64,000 bases of DNA, taken from contig CALUYO010000001.1 of assembly GCA_944325005.1 (NCBI GenBank), forward strand, positions 248,001-312,000, read 5' to 3'. A program made the position numbers and the translations under genes. The stretch is from Candidatus Gastranaerophilales bacterium. GTDB lineage: Bacteria; Cyanobacteriota; Vampirovibrionia; Gastranaerophilales; Gastranaerophilaceae. Shown in pieces: positions 36,287 to 45,215 of the stretch. Positions within the stretch are counted from its first letter, which is position 1. Every line of letters begins with the position of its first letter. Under the pieces are notes generated by a model, which was given only the letters and a program-made list of their open reading frames with translations, was not told where the DNA came from and made no database searches.

Positions 36287-38962
36287 ATGACAACAAAAAG
36301 CAAAAAGACGGTTGAAAATCTTGAAAAGGCTTTAAAAAGCGATTCAAGCAAAGTTGAAACCGCTGAACAATTGGAATTGTTAATTGAAAGAGTTAAGAAA
36401 GCTCAGAAAATTTATTCAAATTACACTCAGGAACAGGTTGATGCGATTTTTAAAGCTGCTGCAACTGCTGCAGATAAAGCTCGTATCCCTCTTGCAAGAA
36501 TGGCTGTTGAAGAAACAGGAATGGGCGTATTAGAAGATAAAATTATTAAAAATCACTTCGCTTCTGAATACATTTATAACAAACATAAACACGCAAAAAC
36601 TTGTGGTATAATTAAAGAAGACAAAATGAACGGTATTAAAGTTGTTGCAGAACCTTTAGGCGTAATTGCAGGTATCGTTCCTACAACTAACCCGACTTCT
36701 ACTGCAATTTTCAAATCTTTAATTGCTTTAAAAACAAGAAACGCAATAATCTTTTCACCACACCCGAGAGCAAAAGAATGTACAATTGCTGCTGCAAAAT
36801 TAGTTCTTGAAGCTGCAGTTAAAGCAGGTGCTCCGGAAGATATTATCGGCTGGATTGATGTTCCGTCTATCGAATTATCTAACCAGTTAATGAAACATGA
36901 ATCTATTTCATGTATCTTAGCAACAGGCGGTCCGGGAATGGTTAAAGCAGCTTATTCATCTGGAAACCCTGCATTAGGTGTAGGCCCCGGTAACGCTGCT
37001 GCAGTTATTGATGAAACTGCTGATATCAAAATGGCTGTTTCTTCAATTATTATGTCAAAAACATTTGATAACGGTATGATTTGTGCATCAGAACAATCAG
37101 TTATCGTTGTTGATGAAATATACGAAGAAGTTAAGAAAGAGTTTATCTACAGAGGCGCTCATCTTTTAACTCCTTCAGATGAAAAGAAATTGATAGATCT
37201 TCCGTTTATCGACCCGAAACGCGGAACTGCACACCCTGACATCGTTGGGCAAAGCGCACACAGAATTGCAGAACTTGCAGGTTTTAAAGTTCCATCAACT
37301 GCAAAACTTTTACTTGCTGAAAGACCTTCTGTAGATTGGGAAGACCCGTTCTCAAGAGAAAAATTATCTCCGATTTTAACTATGTATAGAGCAAAAGACT
37401 TTGATGAAGCTACAGAAATGACTTATGAGCTTGTATCAAAGGGCGGAGCAGGACACTCTGCAGACCTTTATACAGATACACGCCGTCAGGAAAGAGTAGA
37501 CAAATTCGCTGAAAAAATGCCGGCTTGCCGTGTATTAATCAACTCACCATCTGCACAGGGCGGTATCGGTGATTTATATAACTTTAAACTTGAACCGTCA
37601 CTTTCACTTGGATGCGGTTCATGGGGTAAAAACGCCGTTTCTGGTAACATCGGTGTTGAAAACTTATTGAACTACAAAACAGTTGCTGAAAGGAGAGAAA
37701 ATATGCTCTGGTTCAAAGTTCCGCCAAAAGTTTACTTCAAAAGAGGTGCAGTTGATCTTGCCCTTCGTGAACTTGAAGGTAAAAAACGTGCATTTATCGT
37801 TACAGACAGATTCTTATTCAATTCTGGAGCTGTTGACAGTATTATAAATGTTTTAGACGAAGTAGGTATCGATCACCAAATCTTCTTTGATGTTAAACCG
37901 GATCCGACATTGTCTACAATTAATCAGGCAATGGAAATTATCAGACCTTACGAACCTGATGTTATCATATCACTGGGCGGAGGTTCTCCGATGGATGCTG
38001 CTAAAATTATGTGGTTGTTATATGAACAACCTGATACAGTATTCGAAGATATTGCTATGAGATTTATGGATATCAGAAAGAGAATCTGCCGTATTCCTGA
38101 ATTGGGCAAAAAAGCTACAATGGTTGCTATCCCGACAACTTCAGGTACAGGTTCAGAAGTTACTCCGTTTGCAATTATTACTGATGACGAAACTCACGTT
38201 AAATATGCAATCGCTGATTATGCATTGACACCAAACATGGCAATCATTGACCCGAACTTTGTAGACGGTATGCCTAAAGGTTTGACTGCAGCATCAGGTA
38301 TTGATGCTTTAGTTCACGCTACTGAAGCTTATGTATCTTCTATGGCTACAAACTTTACAAATTCAAATGCATTGGAAGCAACAAAACTTGTATTCAGATA
38401 TTTGGAAAGATCATGGAAAGAAGGCGCAAATGACCCTGTTGCAAGAGAAAAAATGCACTATGCGGCAACAATTGCAGGTATGGCATTTGCTAACTCATTC
38501 TTAGGATTATGCCACTCTATGGCTCACAAACTTGGTGCAATGTTTAACGTACCTCACGGTGTTGCAAACGCCTTGTTAATCAGACAGGTAATCAAATACA
38601 ACGCTGTTGATTGTCCGAAAAAACAATGTATCTTCCCGCAATACAAGTTCCCGAATGCAAAAGCTAAATATGCTCAGATTGCAGATGAATTAGGATTAGG
38701 CGGTAAAAATGATGATGAAAAAGTTGAATTGTTAATTGATGCAATTGACAAATTAATGAAAGCAATCAACCTGCCAAATTCTATCAAGGATTTCGGTGTA
38801 ACAGAAGCAGACTTCAATGCTAAGTTAGATGAAATGGTAGAACTTGCATTCGACGATCAATGTACAGGTGCAAACCCTGCATATCCGTTGATGGAAGATA
38901 TCAAAGCAATCTACAAAGATGCTTATGAAGGTATCGTAAGAGATTATTACGAAACTAAATAA
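36287..38962 (+). CDS. adhE: Bifunctional acetaldehyde-CoA/alcohol dehydrogenase AdhE
   Basis: Fermentative enzyme converting acetyl-CoA to ethanol and recycling NADH; forms spirosomes. 891 residues with two domains. The N-terminal aldehyde dehydrogenase has VPTTNPTSTAIFKSL and the catalytic Cys in FDNGMICASEQS (about residue 266). The C-terminal iron alcohol dehydrogenase starts around residue 460 with LGGGSPMDAAKIMW, TTSGTGSEVTPFA and the iron His residues in HATEAY, CHSMAHKLG and VPHGVAN. Strong AAAGGAG site. It points to an anaerobic, fermentative life. Codon use is more biased (many CTT/AAC/ATC) than in neighbours, in line with high expression. Confidence 0.98.
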   Translation: MTTKSKKTVENLEKALKSDSSKVETAEQLELLIERVKKAQKIYSNYTQEQVDAIFKAAATAADKARIPLARMAVEETGMGVLEDKIIKNHFASEYIYNKHKHAKTCGIIKEDKMNGIKVVAEPLGVIAGIVPTTNPTSTAIFKSLIALKTRNAIIFSPHPRAKECTIAAAKLVLEAAVKAGAPEDIIGWIDVPSIELSNQLMKHESISCILATGGPGMVKAAYSSGNPALGVGPGNAAAVIDETADIKMAVSSIIMSKTFDNGMICASEQSVIVVDEIYEEVKKEFIYRGAHLLTPSDEKKLIDLPFIDPKRGTAHPDIVGQSAHRIAELAGFKVPSTAKLLLAERPSVDWEDPFSREKLSPILTMYRAKDFDEATEMTYELVSKGGAGHSADLYTDTRRQERVDKFAEKMPACRVLINSPSAQGGIGDLYNFKLEPSLSLGCGSWGKNAVSGNIGVENLLNYKTVAERRENMLWFKVPPKVYFKRGAVDLALRELEGKKRAFIVTDRFLFNSGAVDSIINVLDEVGIDHQIFFDVKPDPTLSTINQAMEIIRPYEPDVIISLGGGSPMDAAKIMWLLYEQPDTVFEDIAMRFMDIRKRICRIPELGKKATMVAIPTTSGTGSEVTPFAIITDDETHVKYAIADYALTPNMAIIDPNFVDGMPKGLTAASGIDALVHATEAYVSSMATNFTNSNALEATKLVFRYLERSWKEGANDPVAREKMHYAATIAGMAFANSFLGLCHSMAHKLGAMFNVPHGVANALLIRQVIKYNAVDCPKKQCIFPQYKFPNAKAKYAQIADELGLGGKNDDEKVELLIDAIDKLMKAINLPNSIKDFGVTEADFNAKLDEMVELAFDDQCTGANPAYPLMEDIKAIYKDAYEGIVRDYYETK

Positions 38963-38982
38963 AGTGTATTATTTATGATAAG

Positions 38983-39014
38983 AAAAGAGCTGCCTTTTAA
39001 GGCAGCTCTTTTTT
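38983..39014. terminator. Bidirectional terminator between adhE and pilin-like gene
   Basis: AAAAGAGCTGCC pairs with GGCAGCTCTTTT across a 6-nt loop. Confidence 0.88.
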
Positions 39015-39803
39015 ATTCTTCTGAACCTATTTTATAGTCTTCATAAGAAAAATTTTCATTTCCGGATAAAATATTTTCCAGACTGGTGCGTCCTAAATAA
39101 GGTTGTACACCTGGTCGCAAAAAATTTTTCTCAATCTGTACATAATATGCGTCTTGTCCAAATCTGTTCGGCAGTTTAGGACCATTCACATCAAAGTAAA
39201 TGTATGCACATACTGTATTTAGTGATGTTGCTGTAACCGGTTTACCATCTGCATCCAGTATAGGTCTTCCATTTTCATCATGTTTTTCATACGTTTCCTC
39301 ACCGTAACAGTCAGGAATATGGCTTTGATTAACATATAATATGGCTCCATTAGTAAGAATAATAGCAGGCATATATGTTACCAGCCATTCAACTCCGGCA
39401 TCTCCGCCGTCAGTGTAAAATTTAGAGTATTTAATCCCGTAATAAAATTGAGAACAGTTATCCTGAGACATATTTTCGCATAGTTTTGCCCCGTTAAAAT
39501 ACTTTACAAACTGCTGTGCTGTTTCAAAATGTGTGTTATTCGGATTAAAAAATATTGAATTATCATTCAGACTTCCACCTTCCATACGGCTTAAACTTAC
39601 CGCGTTACTTATGTCTGAATAAGTTTTTTTTACTCTTGTAATAAGCTCTTTATCTTTATGTTTGCTTATTAGTGACGGTAAAGTCAACGAGGCAACAACC
39701 CCGATAATTCCCAGAGTAATTAAAACTTCTGCAAGTGTGAAACCACTGTGCAGGTCTGTATTTTGCGGGGGGGGGGCACTCTAAAAGCTTCTTGTATAAA
39801 CAT
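39013..39803 (-). CDS. Pilin-like protein with C10 leader tract (frame OFF as assembled)
   Basis: Prepilin-type protein on the minus strand. ATG 39803 follows GGAGG. The leader begins MFIQEAFRVPPP; with the ten C seen, the frame slips off, while eleven give PPPPQNTDLHSG|FTLAEVLITLGIIGVVASLTL and an open frame to TAA 39013. The leader start MFxQxAxR resembles that of the gene at 59232 even though the mature parts differ. The signature is FDVNGPKLPNRFGQDAY. Cys residues at KLCENMSQDNC and NTVCAYI may pair. Confidence 0.8.
39764..39792 (+). repeat. Poly-G leader element 6 (G10)
   Basis: Ten G at 39767-39776 on the + strand, flank CACTCTAAAAGCTTCT. Gene on the minus strand. Confidence 0.9.
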
Positions 39804-39829
39804 TTTCAGACCTCCTTCTATTTTCTTTC

Positions 39830-39858
39830 ATTATTTATTATTTTTTGAAATTTGTCAA
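39830..39858 (-). promoter_or_regulatory. Promoter of pilin-like gene at 39803
   Basis: TTGACA (39858-39853), 17-bp spacer, AATAAT (39835-39830). Confidence 0.65.
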
Positions 39859-39909
39859 TACTTACCTTGACTTTTTATTATGTCTTTTTTATTATAAAGA
39901 AACGGATAA

Positions 39910-39981
39910 GGCGACATGGCCAAGTGGTAAGGCAGGAGCCTGCAAAGCTCTTATCCCCCAGTTCGAATCTGGGTGTCGCCT
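39910..39981 (+). tRNA. tRNA-Cys (anticodon GCA)
   Basis: Acceptor GGCGACA pairs with TGTCGCC, D arm GCC...GGC, anticodon stem GGAGC/GCTCT with loop CTGCAAA, T arm CCCAG TTCGAAT CTGGG, discriminator T. CCA is not encoded. A T run follows. Confidence 0.95.
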
Positions 39982-40013
39982 TTTTTAGTTTTTACATTTA
40001 TGAGAGTTATGTT

Positions 40014-40253
40014 ATGGGAAAAATTTTTGGTATTTCTAATAATCCGGTATCAACTATTGAATCATCTTTACGTCCTTTGAGCTTGGAACCTCCCGCACAA
40101 CAGGCGAGAATCATACGCCCAAAAGAAAATATTTTTAAATCGGAGGTGCTCGCAAACAGGAGTAACGAGGCTAATTATTTTGTAAAAATGCGTAATGGTT
40201 TTGGAAAGCTTATGTCTCATTTTAGCCATCCAAATAAAATGGTAAAAAAATAG
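40014..40253 (+). CDS. Unknown 79-residue small protein
   Basis: Not recognised. Starts MGKIFGISNNPVSTIESSL and is basic toward the C-terminus (SHFSHPNKMVKK). It begins 33 bp after tRNA-Cys; a longer frame through the tRNA is spurious. No clear Shine-Dalgarno. Coding status is moderate, resting on sensible amino acid composition. Confidence 0.45.
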   Translation: MGKIFGISNNPVSTIESSLRPLSLEPPAQQARIIRPKENIFKSEVLANRSNEANYFVKMRNGFGKLMSHFSHPNKMVKK

Positions 40254-40303
40254 ATTATCTATAAAATATTGACAATTTATATAATTAGTGCTAGTATCTT
40301 GAT

Positions 40304-40996
40304 ATGTTTAAAAGGTGCTGGTTATTAATTGTTGGTCTTTTGATTTTTGGCAGCTTGTCTGCAAATGCTATAACTTTGAAATTTAATGGTTTTATTGCTG
40401 ATGAAGCGGAACTGCTATCTGAGCAGGTTGAAAATGATTTGAATATTACTCTATGGGATTTGCAGAAGAAATCAGGAGCGGATCTTGTTGTTGTTACTTT
40501 GCCTTCGTTAAATGGCAGAACCGTTGAAGAAGTTGCTCTTGAGATTGGGCGATCCTACAAACTCGGAGCTGTCGGGAAAAATAACGGTATGGTGTTTTTG
40601 ACTGCACCGCAAGAAAGAAAAATGCGTATAGAACAGGGCTTGGGCCTTGAAGATAAAATAGCGGTAAGTACTCTCGAAAATATAATGAATGATGATATTC
40701 TGCCCTATTATAAACAGAATGACTATGAATCGGGTATAAGAAGAGGTACTTATGTGTTAGCCAGGACAGTTGCACAGGCGGAAGGTGTTAAATTTACAAA
40801 ACAGGGTGTTTGCCCGCCTGCACCTGTATCTTCCGGGCAATCTTCCCGAAAAGAAAGTATACCATGGTGGGCTTGGCCTATTGTTATATTGGGAGCTTTA
40901 TTTTCTCCACGTCGCAGAAGATTTAGCTCTGGAAGTTTTGGCGGTTTTGGCGGCGGTGGCGGCTTCGGTGGTTCTGGATGTTCCGGAAGCTGGTAA
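40304..40996 (+). CDS. TPM-domain membrane protein (YgcG family)
   Basis: 230 residues. Signal peptide (MFKRCWLLIVGLLIFGSLSANA), TPM domain (FIADEAELLSEQVENDLNITL, DLVVVTLPSLNGRTVEEVA, NNGMVFLTAPQERKMRIEQG), then a membrane segment IPWWAWPIVILGALF and a Gly-rich tail with FGGGGGFGGSGCSGSW. The TPM fold is linked to photosystem repair (Psb32) in phototrophs; in other bacteria it is an uncharacterised envelope protein. Exported and anchored with the TPM domain outside the cytoplasm. Confidence 0.85.
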   Translation: MFKRCWLLIVGLLIFGSLSANAITLKFNGFIADEAELLSEQVENDLNITLWDLQKKSGADLVVVTLPSLNGRTVEEVALEIGRSYKLGAVGKNNGMVFLTAPQERKMRIEQGLGLEDKIAVSTLENIMNDDILPYYKQNDYESGIRRGTYVLARTVAQAEGVKFTKQGVCPPAPVSSGQSSRKESIPWWAWPIVILGALFSPRRRRFSSGSFGGFGGGGGFGGSGCSGSW

Positions 40997-41054
40997 AAAT
41001 ATATGAGAGCAATGTAAAAAAGTTAAATTAATGTTTTTGAAAGGATTGAAAATA

Positions 41055-41756
41055 ATGAAAAATTTAGATAATTTTGTTGAAGAATTAAAATCTAAACTTG
41101 GTGATAATCTTGTATCAATATTTGCTTTTGGCTCTCAGGCAAATGTTGAAGATGCAAAAAACAATCTTAATTTGATGATTGTTACAAATACCTTGAATGC
41201 AGAAAATTTATATGAAATTTCAAAACCGGTTCAAAAATGGGTTAAGGCTAAAAATCCTGTCCCTGTTATTATGTGCCGGGAAGAATGGTATTCTTCATTT
41301 GACGTTTATGCTATTGAGTATTCTGATATTAAAGGAAATTATCGTATAATTTATGGTGAAGATCTGGTTCCTTCTATTCCACTTAACAAGTATTTCTTGA
41401 GATTGCAGTGTGAGTCTGAATTAAAAAGCCTTTTACTAAAATACAAAAATAATTTCCTTATGAATATAAAATCTGACAGGGAAATGAAAAAAATTCTTGA
41501 TCATGTTATCAAAACACTGCTTGTAATTTTTAGAGCTGTATTAAGACTTCATGACAGACCGGTTCCGTATAGAGCCGTAGATATTATTGACTTTACTGCG
41601 GATTATTTATCTTTTAACAAGATAGTTCTGTCAAAACTTGCTAAGGTAAAATATGAAAATGATGATTACACTAAACAGGAATTGACTTTTATTGAGGCAG
41701 AATTATTGAAAGATATCCAGTCTATGTTGAAACAAGTTGATGCTATGCATTTTTAA
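41055..41756 (+). CDS. Nucleotidyltransferase-like protein, catalytic Asp replaced
   Basis: 233 residues from ATG 41055 behind AAAGG. The N-terminus resembles minimal nucleotidyltransferases: VSIFAFGSQANVEDAKNNLNLMIV has the GS motif, but the expected D-x-D is N-x-N, so it is probably inactive as a transferase. A helical C-terminal region (RAVDIIDFTADY) follows. Role unknown. Lies between tRNA-Cys and tRNA-Val. Confidence 0.6.
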   Translation: MKNLDNFVEELKSKLGDNLVSIFAFGSQANVEDAKNNLNLMIVTNTLNAENLYEISKPVQKWVKAKNPVPVIMCREEWYSSFDVYAIEYSDIKGNYRIIYGEDLVPSIPLNKYFLRLQCESELKSLLLKYKNNFLMNIKSDREMKKILDHVIKTLLVIFRAVLRLHDRPVPYRAVDIIDFTADYLSFNKIVLSKLAKVKYENDDYTKQELTFIEAELLKDIQSMLKQVDAMHF

Positions 41757-41780
41757 ATGTTTGTGCTAAAGTTATTATAC

Positions 41781-41853
41781 GGGCGATTAGCGCAGTTGGT
41801 AGCGCATCACATTGACGTTGTGAGGGTCACGTGTTCGAGTCACGTATCGCCCA
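41781..41853 (+). tRNA. tRNA-Val (anticodon GAC)
   Basis: Acceptor GGGCGAT pairs with ATCGCCC, D arm GCGC...GCGC, anticodon stem TCACA/TGTGA with loop TTGACGT, T arm CACGTGTTCGAGTCACGT, discriminator A. CCA not encoded. Confidence 0.96.
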
Positions 41854-41887
41854 GTTTTTATTTAAATATATGAAGTAGGACATAACT

Positions 41888-42232
41888 ATGCAGAATGCTA
41901 TTTTTACGGAGTTAGAGAATAATTTATCTTTTAGGGCAGATATAGATAATCCACCGGAAGTAAGACAGAGCTTTACAACTGTTTATGTCGATGAAAGGGA
42001 AGTTAAACGTCCTACTGTTGATCTGGTAAACGGTGAAATAAACGTTAAACTCTCAAATGTGGATGATAAAATTTCAAATTTTATAAAAAAATGGTTTAGC
42101 TCAAGAAAAAGAATAAATTTAATGATTGAAACAAGCGAACATATGTATCTTCTCAAGGGATGTTCAATTAAGAAATTTGAAAATCCTGATAAAGTTTTTA
42201 CTATTTTTTATAATACGTTTAAGGAAGCTTAA
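41888..42232 (+). CDS. Unknown 114-residue protein
   Basis: Not recognised. Starts MQNAIFTELENNLSFRADI, mixed alpha/beta, no signal or membrane helix. Its TAA (42230-42232) overlaps the stop of the convergent gcvPA by 3 bp. Confidence 0.55.
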   Translation: MQNAIFTELENNLSFRADIDNPPEVRQSFTTVYVDEREVKRPTVDLVNGEINVKLSNVDDKISNFIKKWFSSRKRINLMIETSEHMYLLKGCSIKKFENPDKVFTIFYNTFKEA

Positions 42233-43467
42233 ATATTCTTTATATAGTTTTCAATGTCTTTTTCTGTATTTATTTCAGTTGCAGCAATAAGAATTTTGTT
42301 GTCATCAAGTTTTAGACCGCCTATTATTCCGTTTTCTTTTAGTTTCAAAAGCATTTTTTCTGCATTTTCAACTTCGATTACAAACTCGTTATAAAATTGT
42401 TTGTTTAATGTTTTGATCCCTTTTTTTGTGAGCTTATCCGACAATAGATGCGCCATTTTTGCAGATAAGTAAGATGCTTGCCTGAAACCGTTTTCTCCCA
42501 TAACAGTTAAATATAAAGTAGCACAAAGACCAATTAATGCTTGGTTTGAGCAAATATTGCTTGTTGCTTTTTCTCGTTTAATGTGCTGTTCTCTTGTTTG
42601 TATTGTAAGGCAGTAAGCAGGTTTTCCGTCTGCATCTATAGTTCTGCCTGCCAGACGTCCGGGGATTTGCCGCATAAATTTTTCTTTACAAGCAATAAAA
42701 CCGGCATGTGGTCCCCCGAAGCTCATAGGAATTCCAAGCGGTTGAATATCTCCGACTACAATATCGGCATCAGAAGGCGGCTTTAGAATTCCCAAAGATG
42801 ATATATCAACGCATACAACAAGCAAACAATCCGGCTTTTTTAATTCTCTTATTTCCCCGTAGAAATCAGGATTTTGGACCAGTACACAGGCGTAATCAGA
42901 AGTTTGCTCCGGTAGTTTATCAAAAATTTTTAATTCAATCTCATTTGCATGACAGTATGTCTTAATTACATCAATATATTCAGGGTTTAATTTATCAGAA
43001 ACAAGTACCCTGTCTTTTTTAGAAATTCTGACAGCCATTAATATTGCTTCTGCACAAGCGCTTGCTCCATCATACATTGTGGCATTTGATATATCCATTC
43101 CTGTAAGCCTGCAGATCATTGTCTGAAATTCATACATAACCTGAAGTGTGCCTTGAGAAATTTCCGGCTGATAAGGGGTATACGCTGTTAAAAATTCGAA
43201 TCTATTGGCAACTTGCGAAATGCAGGCCGGGATAAATTTGTTATAAGTTCCGGCGCCCAGAAAAGTTATATAATCTGTATTATTCTTTTTTGCAAGAGAT
43301 TTTATACGTTTTTGAACTTCCATTTCACTTAAAGGATTTTCAAAGCCGAGTTTTCCCATACGTGCTTTTTGAGGTATTTGTTTGAATAAGTCCTCAATAT
43401 CTGTTGCGTTAATGCTTTCAAGCATTTTCAGCTTCACTTCATCTGTATGTACTAAAAAATTTTTCAT
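42229..43467 (-). CDS. gcvPA: Glycine dehydrogenase (decarboxylating) subunit 1
   Basis: PLP-enzyme half of the P protein in the glycine cleavage system. 412 residues. Family motifs are FLGAGTYNKFIPACI, TPYQPEISQGTLQVMYEFQTMICRLTGMDISNAT, YDGASACAEA and GGPHAGFIACK. The PLP lysine lies on subunit 2 (GcvPB), which is not next to it: the genes downstream belong to the other strand. Follows gcvT and gcvH in one operon. Confidence 0.95.
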   Translation of the reverse strand: MKNFLVHTDEVKLKMLESINATDIEDLFKQIPQKARMGKLGFENPLSEMEVQKRIKSLAKKNNTDYITFLGAGTYNKFIPACISQVANRFEFLTAYTPYQPEISQGTLQVMYEFQTMICRLTGMDISNATMYDGASACAEAILMAVRISKKDRVLVSDKLNPEYIDVIKTYCHANEIELKIFDKLPEQTSDYACVLVQNPDFYGEIRELKKPDCLLVVCVDISSLGILKPPSDADIVVGDIQPLGIPMSFGGPHAGFIACKEKFMRQIPGRLAGRTIDADGKPAYCLTIQTREQHIKREKATSNICSNQALIGLCATLYLTVMGENGFRQASYLSAKMAHLLSDKLTKKGIKTLNKQFYNEFVIEVENAEKMLLKLKENGIIGGLKLDDNKILIAATEINTEKDIENYIKNI

Positions 43468-43470
43468 ATT

Positions 43471-43857
43471 TTATTCCAATTCTTCTTTGTAGTCTTCATA
43501 TTCCAGAAGGTCATTTTGCTCTGCAGCAGCGTCACCTGTTGCTTCAATCTTTACAAGCCAGCCTTTTTCATAGCTGTCTTCATTTAAAATTTCCGGAGAA
43601 TTTACAGCATCTTCATTTATTTCCAAAATTTTACCGCTGACAGGCATATATATTTCAGATGCAGCTTTTACAGATTCTACAGTTGCAAAAGTTTCTCCTT
43701 TTTTAAAGTCTGTACCGACCTCCGGCAACTCCAGAAAAACAATATCACCAAGTTGTTCTACTGCATAATCTGTTAAACCTATTGTAAATGTGTTATCTCC
43801 ATTATCTAACAAGAATTCGTGAGATTTAGAACATAAAATTTTTTCTGTAATACTCAT
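43471..43857 (-). CDS. gcvH: Glycine cleavage system H protein
   Basis: Lipoyl carrier that shuttles the aminomethyl intermediate. 128 residues. The lipoyl lysine lies in ETFATVESVKAASEIYMPVSG, typical of the family. It starts 22 bp after gcvT and ends 3 bp before gcvPA. Confidence 0.95.
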   Translation of the reverse strand: MSITEKILCSKSHEFLLDNGDNTFTIGLTDYAVEQLGDIVFLELPEVGTDFKKGETFATVESVKAASEIYMPVSGKILEINEDAVNSPEILNEDSYEKGWLVKIEATGDAAAEQNDLLEYEDYKEELE

Positions 43858-43879
43858 TATTTCTCCTTTTTGCTATGTA

Positions 43880-44983
43880 TTATAATTTTATTTTATTTCT
43901 TTTTTCAACAAACGGTCTTTTTACAATTTCGGCATCATGTAATTTTTCTCTTATCATAACTTGAACAATGGAACCTGTGCAAATTTCTTTATCATTTTTT
44001 ACATAAGCTAGGGCAATATTTACTCCTAACATTGGAGATGGCCCCCCGCTGGTTATAACACCAATGTTTTTGCCGTTTTTATAAACTTCATATTCATGTC
44101 TTGCAATTGCTTTATCAAGCATTTTTAAACCTACAAGTTTTTTTGATGTTCCGTTTTTAATTTGTTCCATTATAACTTCTTTACCGTTATAATCTTCTTC
44201 TTTATCCTTTGGAACAGACCAGCCTAAACCTGCTTCAATAGGGGTTGTATTTTCATCAAGATCATTACCATAGAGGTGCAGAGCCGCTTCGAGTCTCAGT
44301 GTATCACGTGCCCCGAGACCTATTGGTTTTATGCCGAAGTTTTTACCTTCTTCAAGTATTTTATCCCATAAATATTCTGAATTTCTGTTTTCTACAAGAA
44401 TTTCGTATCCGTCCTCGCCTGTGTAGCCTGTTCTTGATATAAGCACTTTAATCCCTGCGATTGTCGCAGGTTTAATTGTAAAGGAATCCTGTTGTGTTGT
44501 TAATCCCATGTTACGCATTAATGTATCTGCAAGAGGACCCTGGACAGCTAACAATGAAAATTCATGAGAACGGTTATCTATTTTAACGTCAAAATTTTTG
44601 CTGTTTCTAACCATCCAGTTTAGATCTTCATCAATTCTTGATGCGTTGCAAATTATGAGATATTCTAAAATTCCAAGCTTATATATAATTAAATCGTCAA
44701 TCAGGCCTCCTAGTTTATTTGGAAGCTGGCAGTAAACAGCTTTTTCATAATTAAGTTTTGAAATATCCTGGGGAACAATTCTATTTAGAAATGCCATTGC
44801 ATCTTTACCCGAAACAAAAACTTCTCCCATGTGTGAAACATCAAATAAACCAACTTTTTCCCTAACTGTTTTATGTTCTTCAATAATTGATGTGTATTGA
44901 ACGGGCATATGCCAACCGGCAAAATCCACCATTTTTGCACCAAGCTTAACGTGTTTTTCATGTAGAAAAGTTTCTTTAGTCAT
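43880..44983 (-). CDS. gcvT: Aminomethyltransferase (glycine cleavage T protein)
   Basis: Transfers the methylene group to tetrahydrofolate. 367 residues. Motifs are MVDFAGWHMPVQY, FDVSHMGEV, ISRTGYTGEDGYEI, LGARDTLRLEAALHLYG and TSGGPSPMLGVNIALAYV. First gene of the gcvT-gcvH-gcvPA operon. I saw no glycine riboswitch in the short leader. Confidence 0.96.
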   Translation of the reverse strand: MTKETFLHEKHVKLGAKMVDFAGWHMPVQYTSIIEEHKTVREKVGLFDVSHMGEVFVSGKDAMAFLNRIVPQDISKLNYEKAVYCQLPNKLGGLIDDLIIYKLGILEYLIICNASRIDEDLNWMVRNSKNFDVKIDNRSHEFSLLAVQGPLADTLMRNMGLTTQQDSFTIKPATIAGIKVLISRTGYTGEDGYEILVENRNSEYLWDKILEEGKNFGIKPIGLGARDTLRLEAALHLYGNDLDENTTPIEAGLGWSVPKDKEEDYNGKEVIMEQIKNGTSKKLVGLKMLDKAIARHEYEVYKNGKNIGVITSGGPSPMLGVNIALAYVKNDKEICTGSIVQVMIREKLHDAEIVKRPFVEKRNKIKL

Positions 44984-45051
44984 AGAAAATATCCCCCATA
45001 GGTTATATTTTCTGTTTAAACATATATATTGTCAATGGTTTATTGAGTTTA

Positions 45052-45080
45052 TTGAAGTTTGTCTAAAAATATGGTATAAT
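45052..45080 (+). promoter_or_regulatory. Upstream promoter P1 of broken pilin-like gene
   Basis: TTGAAG, 17-bp spacer, TATAAT, then AAAGGAG before ATG 45106. Confidence 0.7.
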
Positions 45081-45105
45081 AAATAAAGAAATGAAAGGAG
45101 CATAT

Positions 45106-45158
45106 ATGAAAAAGATTGTATTGTTTGAGGCCTGCGGGGGGGGGGCGCTTTAAGGCTA
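45106..45158 (+). repeat. Poly-G leader element 7 with short reading frame (G10)
   Basis: ATG 45106, ten G at 45136-45145, flank CGCTTTAAGGCT. As assembled it encodes MKKIVLFEACGGGAL and stops at 45151-45153. With 11 G the frame reaches the pilin domain. Most like element 3. Confidence 0.85.
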
Positions 45159-45178
45159 TTTAAAAGCATTTTATCCTA

Positions 45179-45215
45179 TTGGAAAATTTTTAAAATATGT
45201 TATAATAGTGACATG
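45179..45215 (+). promoter_or_regulatory. Second promoter P2 with leaderless ATG 45213
   Basis: TTGGAA, 16-bp spacer, TATAAT (45201-45206) preceded by TGT, ATG 6 nt later: the same layout as at 9366-9402. Confidence 0.6.

Noticed and set aside
39852-40013. Upstream extension of the 79-residue protein through tRNA-Cys
   Set aside because: The extension reads straight through a well-formed tRNA gene, so only the frame from 40014 is kept.
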